A stretch of 52,922 nt of DNA from contig CANFBW010000020.1 of assembly GCA_947444925.1 (NCBI GenBank), positions 1 through 52,922 on the forward strand. The letters run 5' to 3'. Positions 15,933 to 24,942 of the stretch are shown piece by piece. Made by a program: the position numbers and the translations under genes. How positions within the stretch are numbered: position 1 is the stretch's first letter; each line of letters starts with the position of its first letter. The notes beneath the pieces were generated by a model. The model had not been told where the DNA came from, did not search any database, and was given only the letters and a program-made list of their open reading frames with translations. Source of the stretch: Flavobacteriales bacterium (GTDB lineage: Bacteria > Bacteroidota > Bacteroidia > Flavobacteriales_C > GCA-002722245).

Positions 15933-17174
15933 TTAATTGGGTTTGTTCAACAGAATTTCTTTGGCCATGATCATGGGACCGCTGATGTACTTCTTCTCCA
16001 TGTACGAAAGTATTTTATTGAGCACTTCTTTGGAATGCTCGTCGAGACCCTCCATCTCTTTCGCAAAAACAGTGTCAATGGCGTGCTGACGAATTTCTTT
16101 AACTTTTTGCGGCACGCCCTGCATCGCTTTAATCACCTGACGTTCATGAAATACTTCTTCAAAAAGCAAGGATTGTTTGTCTAAAATTTCATGACAAACA
16201 GAAAGTTCTTTTTCGCGTTTTTTCATATTTTCATCGGCCTTCACTCTCAACTGCTCAATACTGATGTAGTGCACAGAAAATTTATGCGGAATACTTTGCT
16301 CGATATCGTTGGGCAACGCCAAGTCGATCACAATCTTTTTATTGTTTTCCCCTGCCAACAAGTGTTCATACAATGCTGCATTCACAATAGGTTCTTCCGA
16401 ACCCGTGCAAGTGATCAACACATCAAAACCTGTTGTTCTGTTGTTCAGCGCCTCCAATGCATGCGCAGACCCTTGCAAGTGCGCAGCCAATTTCTCCGCT
16501 TTATCCAAGGTTCTGTTGTAAATTGAAAAGTTATGAAAGCCATGCTTCTTTAAAAACTTAGCCATTGTGGTATTGGTTTCGCCTGCACCAATCAAAATAA
16601 AGCGCGCATCGTTCTTCAAATTAAACTCGCGCAAAGTGCGGTAAGCCAATGAAACAACGGAAACTGGATTTTTAGCAATATCGGTTTGGGTGTACACTTC
16701 TTTGGCCGATTCAATAGCGTGCTTAATCGCAATGCGGATCAAATCACCAGTGATGCCAAAAGACAAAGATTCGTCATATGCATTTCTCACCTGAGTAATA
16801 ATTTCCCTTTCGCCAATCACCAAAGAATCCAGTGACGAAGCCAGGCGCATTAAGTGATGAACAGCATCTTCCCCTTCGTGAAATTCGGCGTTTTCTTCCA
16901 TCCATTTTACATCAGCAACTGGACTAAAAGCCAAAAAAAACTTACGTCGAAAAGCACTATCAAACAACTGATCGCTAACAAAAACAAACTCTACTCGGTT
17001 ACACGTAGAGAGGTACATCAGTTCATGAACACCACTATTTACACGCATTTCTTGCAAACGAACTGCTCTTTGAGCAGTATCTAAATGCAAATGACCGATG
17101 TTTTGAATATCGGTTGTTTTGTGCGTAAAAGCTATGATTTTTAATGTTTTCAGCTCCTTCTCTATTTGCAACAA
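15933..17174 (-). CDS. hemA: Glutamyl-tRNA reductase
   Basis: NADPH-dependent reduction of glutamyl-tRNA(Glu) to glutamate-1-semialdehyde, the committed step of C5-pathway haem synthesis. The 413-residue length is typical. Visible: 'FTHKTTDIQ' near the N-terminus, catalytic Cys58 in 'YLSTCNRVEF', 'SLDSLVIGEREIITQVR' (about 114-130), NADPH-binding 'LIGAGETNTTMAKFL' (about 193-207), and a C-terminal helical dimerisation spine. The frame opens with TTG at 17174 and has no in-frame ATG before the conserved core, so the exact start is uncertain (the next TTG is at 17171). It is the first gene of hemA-hemCD and divergent from the HTH gene at 17390. Confidence 0.92.
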   Translation of the reverse strand: MLQIEKELKTLKIIAFTHKTTDIQNIGHLHLDTAQRAVRLQEMRVNSGVHELMYLSTCNRVEFVFVSDQLFDSAFRRKFFLAFSPVADVKWMEENAEFHEGEDAVHHLMRLASSLDSLVIGEREIITQVRNAYDESLSFGITGDLIRIAIKHAIESAKEVYTQTDIAKNPVSVVSLAYRTLREFNLKNDARFILIGAGETNTTMAKFLKKHGFHNFSIYNRTLDKAEKLAAHLQGSAHALEALNNRTTGFDVLITCTGSEEPIVNAALYEHLLAGENNKKIVIDLALPNDIEQSIPHKFSVHYISIEQLRVKADENMKKREKELSVCHEILDKQSLLFEEVFHERQVIKAMQGVPQKVKEIRQHAIDTVFAKEMEGLDEHSKEVLNKILSYMEKKYISGPMIMAKEILLNKPN

Positions 17175-17230
17175 ATATCCACAACAAGACCCTGGCCTCT
17201 GTCATACAATTGTCAAAGAGCAAACTGATA

Positions 17231-17272
17231 AAGGTCATAATTACACCAGAAATGGAACAAAATTATGATCTT
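17231..17272. repeat. 12-bp inverted repeat between hemA and the HTH gene
   Basis: AAGGTCATAATT (17231-17242) and AATTATGATCTT (17261-17272) are complementary at 11 of 12 positions (the twelfth is a G-T pair) around an 18-base spacer. The right arm overlaps CAAAATTA (17258-17265), which read on the minus strand is TAATTTTG, a perfect TAnnTTTG -7 match facing hemA; no -33 element is obvious. It may be an operator for the divergent regulator, but this is inference. Confidence 0.45.
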
Positions 17273-17389
17273 CAAAGGCAAAAAAGGGAAGCTCAGTTTA
17301 ACGTAGAACTAATATTTGATACAACTTGTTAATTTATAACCACAAATTATAATCAACAGAACAAGTAAAAAAATTCATTTTTGAGTTGT

Positions 17390-17704
17390 ATGGAAATTCA
17401 TATCGGAAAAAAAATAAAAAGCGTGTTTTACGAATCACGTTTGTCGGCCACGGAGTTCGCTCTTCAAATCAACAAAAGCAGAACTGTGGTATATGACATC
17501 TTTCGTCGAAGCACCATTGACACTGGGCTATTGCTCCAAATCGGAAAAGTTTTGGACTATGATTTTTTTATGCTTTACGTCGAATCAAAAAAATCAAAAG
17601 GTGAAGTAGAGAAATATTTGGCGAAAATTGCCGAATTGGAAAAGGAGAACAAATTGCTTGAGCGCTTGAACACATTACTTGAAGAAAAGCGCAAAAAAAA
17701 ATAA
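17390..17704 (+). CDS. Small helix-turn-helix protein with C-terminal coiled coil
   Basis: The 104-residue protein starts at ATG 17390 (MEIHIGKKIKSVF); a TTG three codons upstream is possible. Residues about 5-65 fit an XRE-type helix-turn-helix: 'IGKKIKSVFYESRLSATEFALQI' then 'RTVVYDIFRRSTIDTGLLLQIGKVLDYDFF'. Residues about 70-104 are a strongly charged heptad-like coiled coil ('AELEKENKLLERLNTLLEEK'). It probably binds DNA as a dimer. It is divergent from hemA and convergent with murF-alr (2 bases between stops). Target unknown; the inverted repeat in its upstream gap is a candidate binding site. Confidence 0.75.
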   Translation: MEIHIGKKIKSVFYESRLSATEFALQINKSRTVVYDIFRRSTIDTGLLLQIGKVLDYDFFMLYVESKKSKGEVEKYLAKIAELEKENKLLERLNTLLEEKRKKK

Positions 17705-17706
17705 CT

Positions 17707-20196
17707 CTATTCTTGGTAATACACCCTTTTAACTCTTCCTGCGATACTGGTAAGCGCTTCGTAGGGTATTGTTCCCATGTCTTTGGCGTATTCCGTAACT
17801 GGATAACCCTCTCCAAAGACAATCACTTCATCACCTTCTTCCGCCTGAATATCGGTAATGTCAATCATCGTCATGTCCATACAAATATTGCCAACAATGG
17901 GCGCCAATTTTCCGTGCACCACCATCTTGCCTTTGCGATTACTCAATTTTCGACTGAGTCCATCGGCATAACCAATAGGCACCGTAGCGATTACCATTTC
18001 TTGTTTAGCAATTTCTTTACGGCTGTATCCAATGCTGTCACCAACGGCAATTTTTTTGATTTGCGAAATTGTGGTCTTGACAGTGCTTACTGGGATTAAT
18101 TTGTCTTGATAACCAGGATCAGACGCAACACCATAAAGACCAATACCCAAACGCACCATATCAAACTGCCCTTGCGGATAATTGGCAATGCCCGAAGAAT
18201 TTAAAATGTGTCGCAAAACAGGATAATTCAAGCGTGCTTTGATTTTATCGCTCATCATTTCAAATGCATCAAGCTGTGCTCTCGTAAAAGTACTTTCCTT
18301 CAGATCATCGGTCGATGAAAGATGCGAAAAAATCGAGTGTACCTTCCATTTTTTATTGTTCTGTATTTTGATAATCAACTCGTTAATATCCTTCTCTTCA
18401 AAGCCCAAACGATGCATTCCTGTGTCGAGTTTAATGTGAATAGGATATGGTGCATCACCTTCCTTTAAATTGCGCTGCAATGCGGCCTCAAAGGCGAACA
18501 GCGTTCTAAAGCTATAAATCTCTGGCTCCAAATGATAATGTATCATGGTGTCGTAACCCTGCAACTGCGGATTCATAATCATAATGGGCACGTTGATCCC
18601 CGCTTTGCGCAGCTCAACACCTTCGTCTATGTAAGCCACGCCCAAATAAGCAATGCGGTGAAACTCTAAAATATGGGCAATTTCAAAACTGCCGCTGCCA
18701 TATGACAGTGCCTTAACCATCGCCATCACTTTGGTGGTCGGCTCCAACTGCGAGCGGAAATAATTCAAATTGTGTATCAGCGCATTCAAATTTACTTCTA
18801 CAATCGTCTCGTGAATTTTTTGCTGAAATATTTTGCTGATTTGCTCAAATCCAAAAGCACGTGCGCCTTTAAGCAAAATGGTTTCGTTGTTAAAACCTGC
18901 TGAATCAAAGGCCTTTAAAAAAGCGGCGGTATCCGGAAAAAACTTTGCGTTGATGGGTTCAAACGAAAGTGCTTGAGCAGAAATAGCAGTGCCAATTCCA
19001 ATAATGCGGGAAATATTTTTCTCTTTCAGTAATGTTGACACCTGCGCATAAAGCTCTTTATCACTTTGTCCGCTTTGCAAAATATCCGACAAAATAACGG
19101 TTCGTTTTTCATGGTGCTTTTGCTGTTGCATGAAATCAAGAGCAATTGAAAGTGAGCCTAAATCACTGTTGTATGTATCATTGATAATGGTGCAGTCATT
19201 GATGCCGGCATTAAGCTCAAGGCGCATGGCAACAGGCGCCAGCAAAAGCATTCGTTCAGCGATGTAGGCTTGTTCGAAACCCAAATACAAGAGTGTAGCC
19301 CAGCAATGAATGGCATTTTCAATGGAAGCCTCATCGCTAAAGGGAATTTGCAAGGACAAAAAATTATTTTGATACACCGCCTGCAGATTTGTAAAACCCT
19401 CGTGCTTTTGAATTTTACCAATCTGCAAATTGGCTCGTGCGCTGCGCGACCAGGTAAAAGTTGGGGTGTTTTTCAAGGCCTCATGCTCCTGCACAATTTT
19501 ATGCACCGCCTTATAATCCTTGCAATATATCAGTACCTCACAGTTGTAAAATAATTTTATTTTTTCCGAAACCTTATCCTCCCAATTGTCAAAATTCTCG
19601 TCGTGTGCCTGTCCTATATTGGTGAAAATACCTATGGTGGGTTCAATGATTTTTTTTAGCGCCGACATTTCGCCTGCATGCGAAATGCCTGCTTCAAAAA
19701 TACCGAGGTCGCAATCGTCTTCGCAAAGCCATACCGACAAAGGAACGCCAATTTGCGAATTGTAACTCTTGGGGCTACGGACAGTGCGTTTCGCTTTGCG
19801 CAAAAGCTGATACAGCCATTCCTTTACTATTGTTTTACCATTGCTCCCCGTAATACCTATCACTGGAAATGAAAATTGCTTGCGGTGCTGGGCTGTCAAT
19901 GTTTGTAACGCCTCCACGGCATCAGTCACTTGAAGGATATTTGAATTTTGAAAAGCTGCAATATCCACTTCTTTCGACACAATAAAATTGCGCACACCAC
20001 TCATATACACCTCATTTAAAAACAAGTGTCCGTCGTGACGATCTCCCTTAATAGCGAAAAAAACCGAACGATCGGCTTGCGTTATTTTGCGACTGTCGAT
20101 TAATAAATTTTCAATCGGCAAGTCGTCGTGAAAAGCAATGACAGTGCCTCCCACTATCTTTTGAATATCTCTAATGTTGTATCTACGGTGCGCCAT
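17707..20196 (-). CDS. murF-alr: MurF ligase fused to alanine racemase
   Basis: Residues 1-459 are UDP-N-acetylmuramoyl-tripeptide:D-alanyl-D-alanine ligase: substrate-binding start 'VIENLLIDSR'-like (here 27-36), P-loop 'GITGSNGKT' (114-122), 'EAGISHAGEM' (168-177), 'TNIGQAH' (192-198), 'NDTYNS' (339-344). Residues 462-829 are a PLP alanine racemase: PLP Lys495 in 'MAMVKALSYGSG', 'LKLDTGMHRLG'-like 'IKLDTGMHRLGF', 'LGIGLYG', and a catalytic-Tyr region 'SIGYSRKE'. One chain thus makes D-Ala and, after D-Ala-D-Ala ligase, attaches the dipeptide to the peptidoglycan precursor. The fusion is known in Bacteroidota. The start was set at ATG 20196 (MAHRRYN); a TTG four codons upstream is less likely. 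Confidence 0.93.
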   Translation of the reverse strand: MAHRRYNIRDIQKIVGGTVIAFHDDLPIENLLIDSRKITQADRSVFFAIKGDRHDGHLFLNEVYMSGVRNFIVSKEVDIAAFQNSNILQVTDAVEALQTLTAQHRKQFSFPVIGITGSNGKTIVKEWLYQLLRKAKRTVRSPKSYNSQIGVPLSVWLCEDDCDLGIFEAGISHAGEMSALKKIIEPTIGIFTNIGQAHDENFDNWEDKVSEKIKLFYNCEVLIYCKDYKAVHKIVQEHEALKNTPTFTWSRSARANLQIGKIQKHEGFTNLQAVYQNNFLSLQIPFSDEASIENAIHCWATLLYLGFEQAYIAERMLLLAPVAMRLELNAGINDCTIINDTYNSDLGSLSIALDFMQQQKHHEKRTVILSDILQSGQSDKELYAQVSTLLKEKNISRIIGIGTAISAQALSFEPINAKFFPDTAAFLKAFDSAGFNNETILLKGARAFGFEQISKIFQQKIHETIVEVNLNALIHNLNYFRSQLEPTTKVMAMVKALSYGSGSFEIAHILEFHRIAYLGVAYIDEGVELRKAGINVPIMIMNPQLQGYDTMIHYHLEPEIYSFRTLFAFEAALQRNLKEGDAPYPIHIKLDTGMHRLGFEEKDINELIIKIQNNKKWKVHSIFSHLSSTDDLKESTFTRAQLDAFEMMSDKIKARLNYPVLRHILNSSGIANYPQGQFDMVRLGIGLYGVASDPGYQDKLIPVSTVKTTISQIKKIAVGDSIGYSRKEIAKQEMVIATVPIGYADGLSRKLSNRKGKMVVHGKLAPIVGNICMDMTMIDITDIQAEEGDEVIVFGEGYPVTEYAKDMGTIPYEALTSIAGRVKRVYYQE

Positions 20197-20223
20197 AATT
20201 GAAAACAAAAGTACAACTAAAAA

Positions 20224-20796
20224 TTACACTTTATTGTTGTAACAATTTCTGCAGAGTGCCGAATACTTGTCACTTTCACCTAGTTCAATCAACTGAACCT
20301 GTTCACTAAATCGGTAGGTAAAACTTGCAGGTTGACCGCACTCCACGCATATGGCATGCAACTTTGTCACATCATCGGCAATTGCCAACAACTGCGGCAT
20401 AGCGCCAAAAGGTTCCCCTTTGTAATCCATATCGAGACCAGCAACAATTACCCTTTTGTTTTGTTTCGCAAGAGCTCTGCACAGGGGTATAAGCGCTTCC
20501 GTAAAAAACTGAGCTTCATCAATGGCAATCACATCGCAATTTTTGGTGTGATCCAAAATATGTGCGGCATTTTGCACAGCGATTGCCTCCACTGAATTTT
20601 TATTGTGCGACACTACCGCTGACGCTGAATAACGGGTATCCATCGCCGGTTTGAAAATTTTTACTGTCTTTTTCGCAAGCAGCACACGATTCACTCGACG
20701 AATCAACTCCTCTGTTTTACCAGAAAACATAGATCCGCAGATGACTTCTACAATACCTTGTTGCGATGGCGCGTTATTGAAATGATTTTCGGACAT
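20224..20796 (-). CDS. tdk: Thymidine kinase
   Basis: Phosphorylates thymidine to dTMP with ATP (nucleoside salvage). At 190 residues it is a type II thymidine kinase: P-loop 'GSMFSGKT' (21-28), catalytic Glu94 in 'DEAQFF', 'AGLDMDYKGEPFG' (119-131), and the zinc-binding lid with Cys150, Cys153, Cys182 and Cys185. The frame is open further upstream, but ATG 20796 (MSENHFNN) gives family length, and the extension would overlap the promoter zone of the divergent gene at 20852. It is 27 bases upstream of murF-alr in the same direction, so co-transcription is likely. Confidence 0.93.
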   Translation of the reverse strand: MSENHFNNAPSQQGIVEVICGSMFSGKTEELIRRVNRVLLAKKTVKIFKPAMDTRYSASAVVSHNKNSVEAIAVQNAAHILDHTKNCDVIAIDEAQFFTEALIPLCRALAKQNKRVIVAGLDMDYKGEPFGAMPQLLAIADDVTKLHAICVECGQPASFTYRFSEQVQLIELGESDKYSALCRNCYNNKV

Positions 20797-20851
20797 TTGA
20801 CTTGCGGGAAATATTTGTAATTTGTCACCTCTTACGAAGCTAAATAAAGTT

Positions 20852-21535
20852 ATGGAGATAAAAAATAAGAAGCAGGAACTATCCGAATTGCTAGGAAAAA
20901 TAAACAAAGCAGCGAGTTACGACGAGCTGATTTCTTTGGCACAAAACACCATCGTTTTGGCAAGTGAAATTAAAACTGCTGAGCGCATGCAAAAACAATT
21001 TGATGCTCTCTTGCAAGCCGAATTGATCAAAGAAGAACAGCGCTTGGCTGAAATTCAACAACAAAAACCCTTTTTTGAAACAGCTGTAGTTGCTGAAGAA
21101 ACATTCGTTGAAGCTCTGCCTTCGATCGCAGATTCAACTGCGTCAGCTGCCGTGCAAACAATAGTTCACGAGCCTGCAATTGCGCCAGAAATTGTGGTAC
21201 AGCAAATCTTTGAAAAACCAACTGCACGTCCCGCCACTATCTCTGAAAAATTAGAATCGAGCAGCGACCAAACACTTGCTGGAAAATTCAGAAAATCGCC
21301 CATCAGCGATTTGGTTAAAGCAGTGAACATCAACCAAAAAATACTCTTTACCAAAGAACTGTTTAAGGGCGACAGTTTTGCCTTCAACGAAGCCATACAA
21401 AAACTAAATAGTTTTCAAAATAAAGAAGACGCCCTTCGCTTCGTAAGGGCTGATCTACAAACAAAAAACAATTGGAAAGAAGGCAGTACCGCCGCCTCTG
21501 AGTTGGTGGAACTGGTAGAGCGCCGTTATGTATAA
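20852..21535 (+). CDS. Conserved Bacteroidota hypothetical protein with C-terminal helical domain
   Basis: The 227-residue protein has no signal peptide. It has a helical N-terminus (1-75, charged, coiled-coil-like), an Ala/Thr/Pro-rich middle (about 75-145) that looks disordered, and a compact helical C-terminus (about 150-227: 'SDLVKAVNINQKILFTKELF', 'NEAIQKLNSF', 'ELVELVERRYV'). The C-terminal pattern recurs in Bacteroidota hypothetical proteins of unknown function (recognised from memory). ATG 20852 was chosen; the TTG at 20822 would overlap the divergent promoter zone. It is the first gene of an operon, its end overlapping the M28 peptidase start by 8 bases. Confidence 0.75.
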   Translation: MEIKNKKQELSELLGKINKAASYDELISLAQNTIVLASEIKTAERMQKQFDALLQAELIKEEQRLAEIQQQKPFFETAVVAEETFVEALPSIADSTASAAVQTIVHEPAIAPEIVVQQIFEKPTARPATISEKLESSSDQTLAGKFRKSPISDLVKAVNINQKILFTKELFKGDSFAFNEAIQKLNSFQNKEDALRFVRADLQTKNNWKEGSTAASELVELVERRYV

Positions 21536-22796
21536 AATACTTTCGCTTTTTTTTTCGCTTTTCATGTTGCCCGCTGCCGCGCAAGACAGCGCGTATACCC
21601 GCCTTGTGCTGCAAAAATTAACGAGCGCTGAATTCGCGGGACGCGGTTATGTCGATAGCGGACACATCAAGGCGGCGCAATTCATCGCCGCTGAATTTGA
21701 AAAAATAGGGCTGCAAAAAATCAACAATACCCGATTTCAAAATTTTACATTGTCCCCCAATGTTTTCCCATCAGCAATGGAAGTCAGCATTGACAACCAA
21801 GCCCTAATTCCCGGCAGCGATTATTTGGTTGCGCCCGTTGCGCCATCACTGCAAGGAACTTTCAATTTGGTATGGCTCGATCAGTCAATAGTTTCAAATA
21901 CAAAAAAAAGAAAAAAATTTGCCCGAGGAAATTACAGCAAATCCTTTGTCGTTGTTGATGAAAAAGGAATCGTGAACGAAGACGAAAAAACCTTTGTGCA
22001 CCAACAAATTTATTTCCTAAAAGCAAAAGGAATCGTCAAAATTAAAGACAGCAAACTCACTTGGAGCATCGCACAAAAACAATCTGAAGACCTGCTGTCT
22101 ATTGAAATTCCACGCGAAAAAATTAGTCGTCAAGCAAAAAAAATAAGCGTCAATATCAAAGCCCAAATACTGTCCAGCATTGAAAGTAGCAACGTCATCG
22201 GCTACATCAAAGGCACGCAACAACCCGACTCTTTTGTGCTCATCAGCGCACACTACGACCACCTCGGAAAAATGGGCAGCAACACCTATTTTCCTGGCGC
22301 AAACGACAATGCCAGCGGCACTTCAATGCTGCTCAACTTGGCGCACTATTTCTCCTTACCTCAAAATGCTCCTAAATGTTCCCTGTTATTCATCGCATTC
22401 TCTGGCGAAGAAATCGGCTTGCTCGGTTCAACCTACTATGTAGCCCATCCACTTTTTCCACTCTCGCAAATTAAACTGCAATTGAACATTGACATCATTG
22501 GCGATGCTGGCAACGGCATCACTGTAGTGAATGGCAAGCCCTTTGAAAAAGAATTTCAACAACTGGTCAGCATCAACGACAACAAAAAGTTATTGCCCAA
22601 CATTCAAAAAAGAGGCGAAGCAGCCAACAGCGACCATTATCCTTTTTACAACAAAGGTGTAAAAGCACTTTTTATTTACAGCCGTGGCAAAAGCACTGCC
22701 TACCACGACATCAAAGACAATTTCAACAACCTTCCATTGGTCAACTACAAAGCCTGTTTCGACCTCTTCAAAGAATTTATTATACTTCAGCAATGA
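21528..22796 (+). CDS. Secreted M28-family aminopeptidase
   Basis: A 422-residue zinc peptidase with a signal peptide (1-18, ending PAAA), so periplasmic or secreted. The di-zinc ligand pattern of M28 is complete: His242 (SAHYDHLG), bridging Asp260 (GANDNASG), Glu294/Glu295 (FSGEEIGLLGS), Asp322 (LNIDIIGD) and His370 (SDHYPF). A protease-associated-like region (about 85-215) precedes the catalytic core. It is translationally coupled to its neighbours: its start lies 8 bases inside the previous gene and its stop overlaps the glycosyltransferase start by 4. The substrate cannot be told from sequence. Confidence 0.9.
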   Translation: MYKILSLFFSLFMLPAAAQDSAYTRLVLQKLTSAEFAGRGYVDSGHIKAAQFIAAEFEKIGLQKINNTRFQNFTLSPNVFPSAMEVSIDNQALIPGSDYLVAPVAPSLQGTFNLVWLDQSIVSNTKKRKKFARGNYSKSFVVVDEKGIVNEDEKTFVHQQIYFLKAKGIVKIKDSKLTWSIAQKQSEDLLSIEIPREKISRQAKKISVNIKAQILSSIESSNVIGYIKGTQQPDSFVLISAHYDHLGKMGSNTYFPGANDNASGTSMLLNLAHYFSLPQNAPKCSLLFIAFSGEEIGLLGSTYYVAHPLFPLSQIKLQLNIDIIGDAGNGITVVNGKPFEKEFQQLVSINDNKKLLPNIQKRGEAANSDHYPFYNKGVKALFIYSRGKSTAYHDIKDNFNNLPLVNYKACFDLFKEFIILQQ

Positions 22797-23569
22797 CCCC
22801 AATTTCTGCCGTCATCATCACCAAAAACGAAGCGCAAAACATCGCACGCTGCCTCACATCGCTTGCTGGTGTAGCCGACGAAATTGTAGTTGTTGATTCG
22901 CATTCTAGCGATGAAACAGAAAACATTTGCAAGCGCTTTGGTGTGCGCTTCATTTCGCATTCGTGGGAAGGCTACAGCGCCTCCAAAAATTTCGGAAACG
23001 CACAAGCTTCACACAACTGGATCTTGTCGCTCGATGCCGACGAGGCTTTGTCTCCTGAACTCAAAAGTGCAATCATCGAATTGAAAAAAAACGACCATCC
23101 GCAGTTGGCTTCTTTTCACCGACTCACGAACTACTGCGGCCATTGGGTGAAATACGGCGGCTGGTATCCCGACACCAAAACGCGATTGTTTTCACGACAA
23201 AATACACAGTGGAAGGGCATCTTGCACGAAGAACTCCAATCTTCCGTTCCGCAAAAAACCGTGCTTCTCAAAGGCGATTGTTTGCACTACAGCTATTATA
23301 GCCGCGAACAACATTACCGTCAAGCACAAAACTTTAGCAGCATAGCCGCAAAAGAATTGTACGAAGCTGAAAAAAAGGCGAAATTTCACAAACGCTATCT
23401 CAGCCCCCTTGTGAAATTCATCCGCGACTATTTCATAAAATTAGGGTTTTTAGACGGTGCCACTGGATTCACCATTGCACGAATATCAGCCTACGCCACC
23501 TTTTTGAAATACCATAAATTGCATTTACTCCACAAAAATTTCAGCAAGGATTCAAACAAGAATAAATGA
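22793..23569 (+). CDS. Glycosyltransferase family 2, WaaE/KdtX-like
   Basis: A 258-residue inverting GT-A transferase. 'ISAVIITKNEAQNIARCLTS' (3-22), 'DEIVVVDSHSSDETENIC' (28-45), the metal-binding 'LSLDADEAL' and 'KTRLFSR...WKGILHEEL' resemble the lipopolysaccharide-core family WaaE/KdtX. It probably adds a sugar to lipooligosaccharide or another surface glycan at the inner face of the inner membrane. No transmembrane segments are seen; the C-terminal basic, aromatic stretch may be membrane-associated. It overlaps the genes on both sides by 4 bases (ATGA), so it is part of the operon. Confidence 0.85.
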   Translation: MTPISAVIITKNEAQNIARCLTSLAGVADEIVVVDSHSSDETENICKRFGVRFISHSWEGYSASKNFGNAQASHNWILSLDADEALSPELKSAIIELKKNDHPQLASFHRLTNYCGHWVKYGGWYPDTKTRLFSRQNTQWKGILHEELQSSVPQKTVLLKGDCLHYSYYSREQHYRQAQNFSSIAAKELYEAEKKAKFHKRYLSPLVKFIRDYFIKLGFLDGATGFTIARISAYATFLKYHKLHLLHKNFSKDSNKNK

Positions 23570-24795
23570 ACAACCTAAAAATAAAAGCACCAAAAATAAC
23601 CACGCAAATTTTCATTGGAATGTTTGCAGGCATTGCCGTTGGTTATTTCTTTGCGGACTTTGCACCACATTTGAAATTATTGAGCGACGTTTTTTTACAC
23701 CTCATCAAAATGATCATCGCCCCATTGGTATTCACCACACTGGTCATGGGCGTTGCAAAAGTGGGCGACTTTAAATCGGTAGGCAGAATCGGCATCAAAA
23801 CAATGCTGTACTTTCAATTTGCAACAGTGTTGGCATTGACACTCGGACTGCTGTTAGTTAATCTTTTGACCCCCGGAAAATGGATGTCGCTAGCACTGCC
23901 CGAAAAAGGCGCCGATACGGGTCTTGTGGTACAAAAGATACACGACTTTAAAACCTTTGTCCTCGACCTCGTGCCTACCAGTATTTTCGATGCCATGGCG
24001 AACAACTCCATCATACAAATTGTAATTTTTGCGCTCTTCTTCGGCATTGCTGCCGCGGCCATTGGCGAAAAGGCCGACCCCATATTAAAAACAATTGATT
24101 CCGCGGGGCACATCATGCTGAAAGTAACACAATACGTTATGGCGCTTGCACCCATAGGGGTATTTGGCGCGATGGCAGCTGTAGTTGCTGCCAATGGACT
24201 CAGCATTTTGTCGGGTTATGGCTATTTAATTCTTTGCTTTTTTGGCGGACTTTTGCTCTTTATTTTCGGCATCTTAGGCAGCATTTGCCTCGTCGCCAAA
24301 ATTCCTTTTCTGCAATTGCTCAAAGCCATCAAAGAGCCTGCTTTGATGGCGTTCAGCACAGCGAGCTCTGAATCGGCATTTCCAAAAACCATTGAAAGTC
24401 TGGAAAGCTTCGGCTGCAGTAAAAAAATTGTCAGTTTCGTTTTGCCTTTGGGCTACTCATTCAACCTCGACGGCTCCATTATGTACATGACTTTCGCCAC
24501 TGTTTTCATCGCGCAAGCCTACGGTATTGACTTGTCAATGCAACAGCAAATTACCATGATGCTCATCTTACTTGTCACCAGCAAGGGAATGGCAGGAATT
24601 CCGCGTGCATCGCTCGTCGTGATCGCGGGCACACTTGCCACATTTGAAATCCCTGTAGAAGGATTGCTGCTGCTAATGGGCATCGACCAAATACTGGACA
24701 TGGGCCGATCGGCCACCAACGTGGTTGGCAATGCAGTAGCGACAGCGGTGATTTCAAAATGGGAAAAAGAATTGCACCTGCGCGCTCCGCAATAA
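23566..24795 (+). CDS. Dicarboxylate/amino-acid:cation symporter (DAACS family)
   Basis: A 409-residue inner-membrane carrier of the GltP/DctA type. Family marks: 'HLIKMIIAPLVFTTLVMGV' (about 42-60), the re-entrant-loop serine motif 'STASSESAFPKTIESL' (about 263-278), 'YSFNLDGSIMYMTFATVF' (the NMDGT-like motif of TM7), and 'SKGMAGIPRASLVVI' (re-entrant loop 2). It would import glutamate, aspartate or C4-dicarboxylates with protons or sodium. The serine motif differs from the canonical SSSAATLP, which may shift specificity; I cannot choose the substrate. Last gene of the overlapping operon. Confidence 0.9.
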   Translation: MNNLKIKAPKITTQIFIGMFAGIAVGYFFADFAPHLKLLSDVFLHLIKMIIAPLVFTTLVMGVAKVGDFKSVGRIGIKTMLYFQFATVLALTLGLLLVNLLTPGKWMSLALPEKGADTGLVVQKIHDFKTFVLDLVPTSIFDAMANNSIIQIVIFALFFGIAAAAIGEKADPILKTIDSAGHIMLKVTQYVMALAPIGVFGAMAAVVAANGLSILSGYGYLILCFFGGLLLFIFGILGSICLVAKIPFLQLLKAIKEPALMAFSTASSESAFPKTIESLESFGCSKKIVSFVLPLGYSFNLDGSIMYMTFATVFIAQAYGIDLSMQQQITMMLILLVTSKGMAGIPRASLVVIAGTLATFEIPVEGLLLLMGIDQILDMGRSATNVVGNAVATAVISKWEKELHLRAPQ

Positions 24796-24942
24796 ATCAT
24801 CATACCAAATACATTGACAGTAAAAACAATAGCGCAAAACCGCATACGCTCTATTTTTTGTACACAATAAATAAACTATTTTTACCCCAACAAGACATTA
24901 CAAAATACACGTGCGCAAAGCATTTCAACAAAAAATTAAAAG

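Noticed and set aside
24829-24859. Weak hairpin plus T-run after the symporter gene
   Set aside because: The stem is only about six pairs with a bulge, so I do not call it a terminator.
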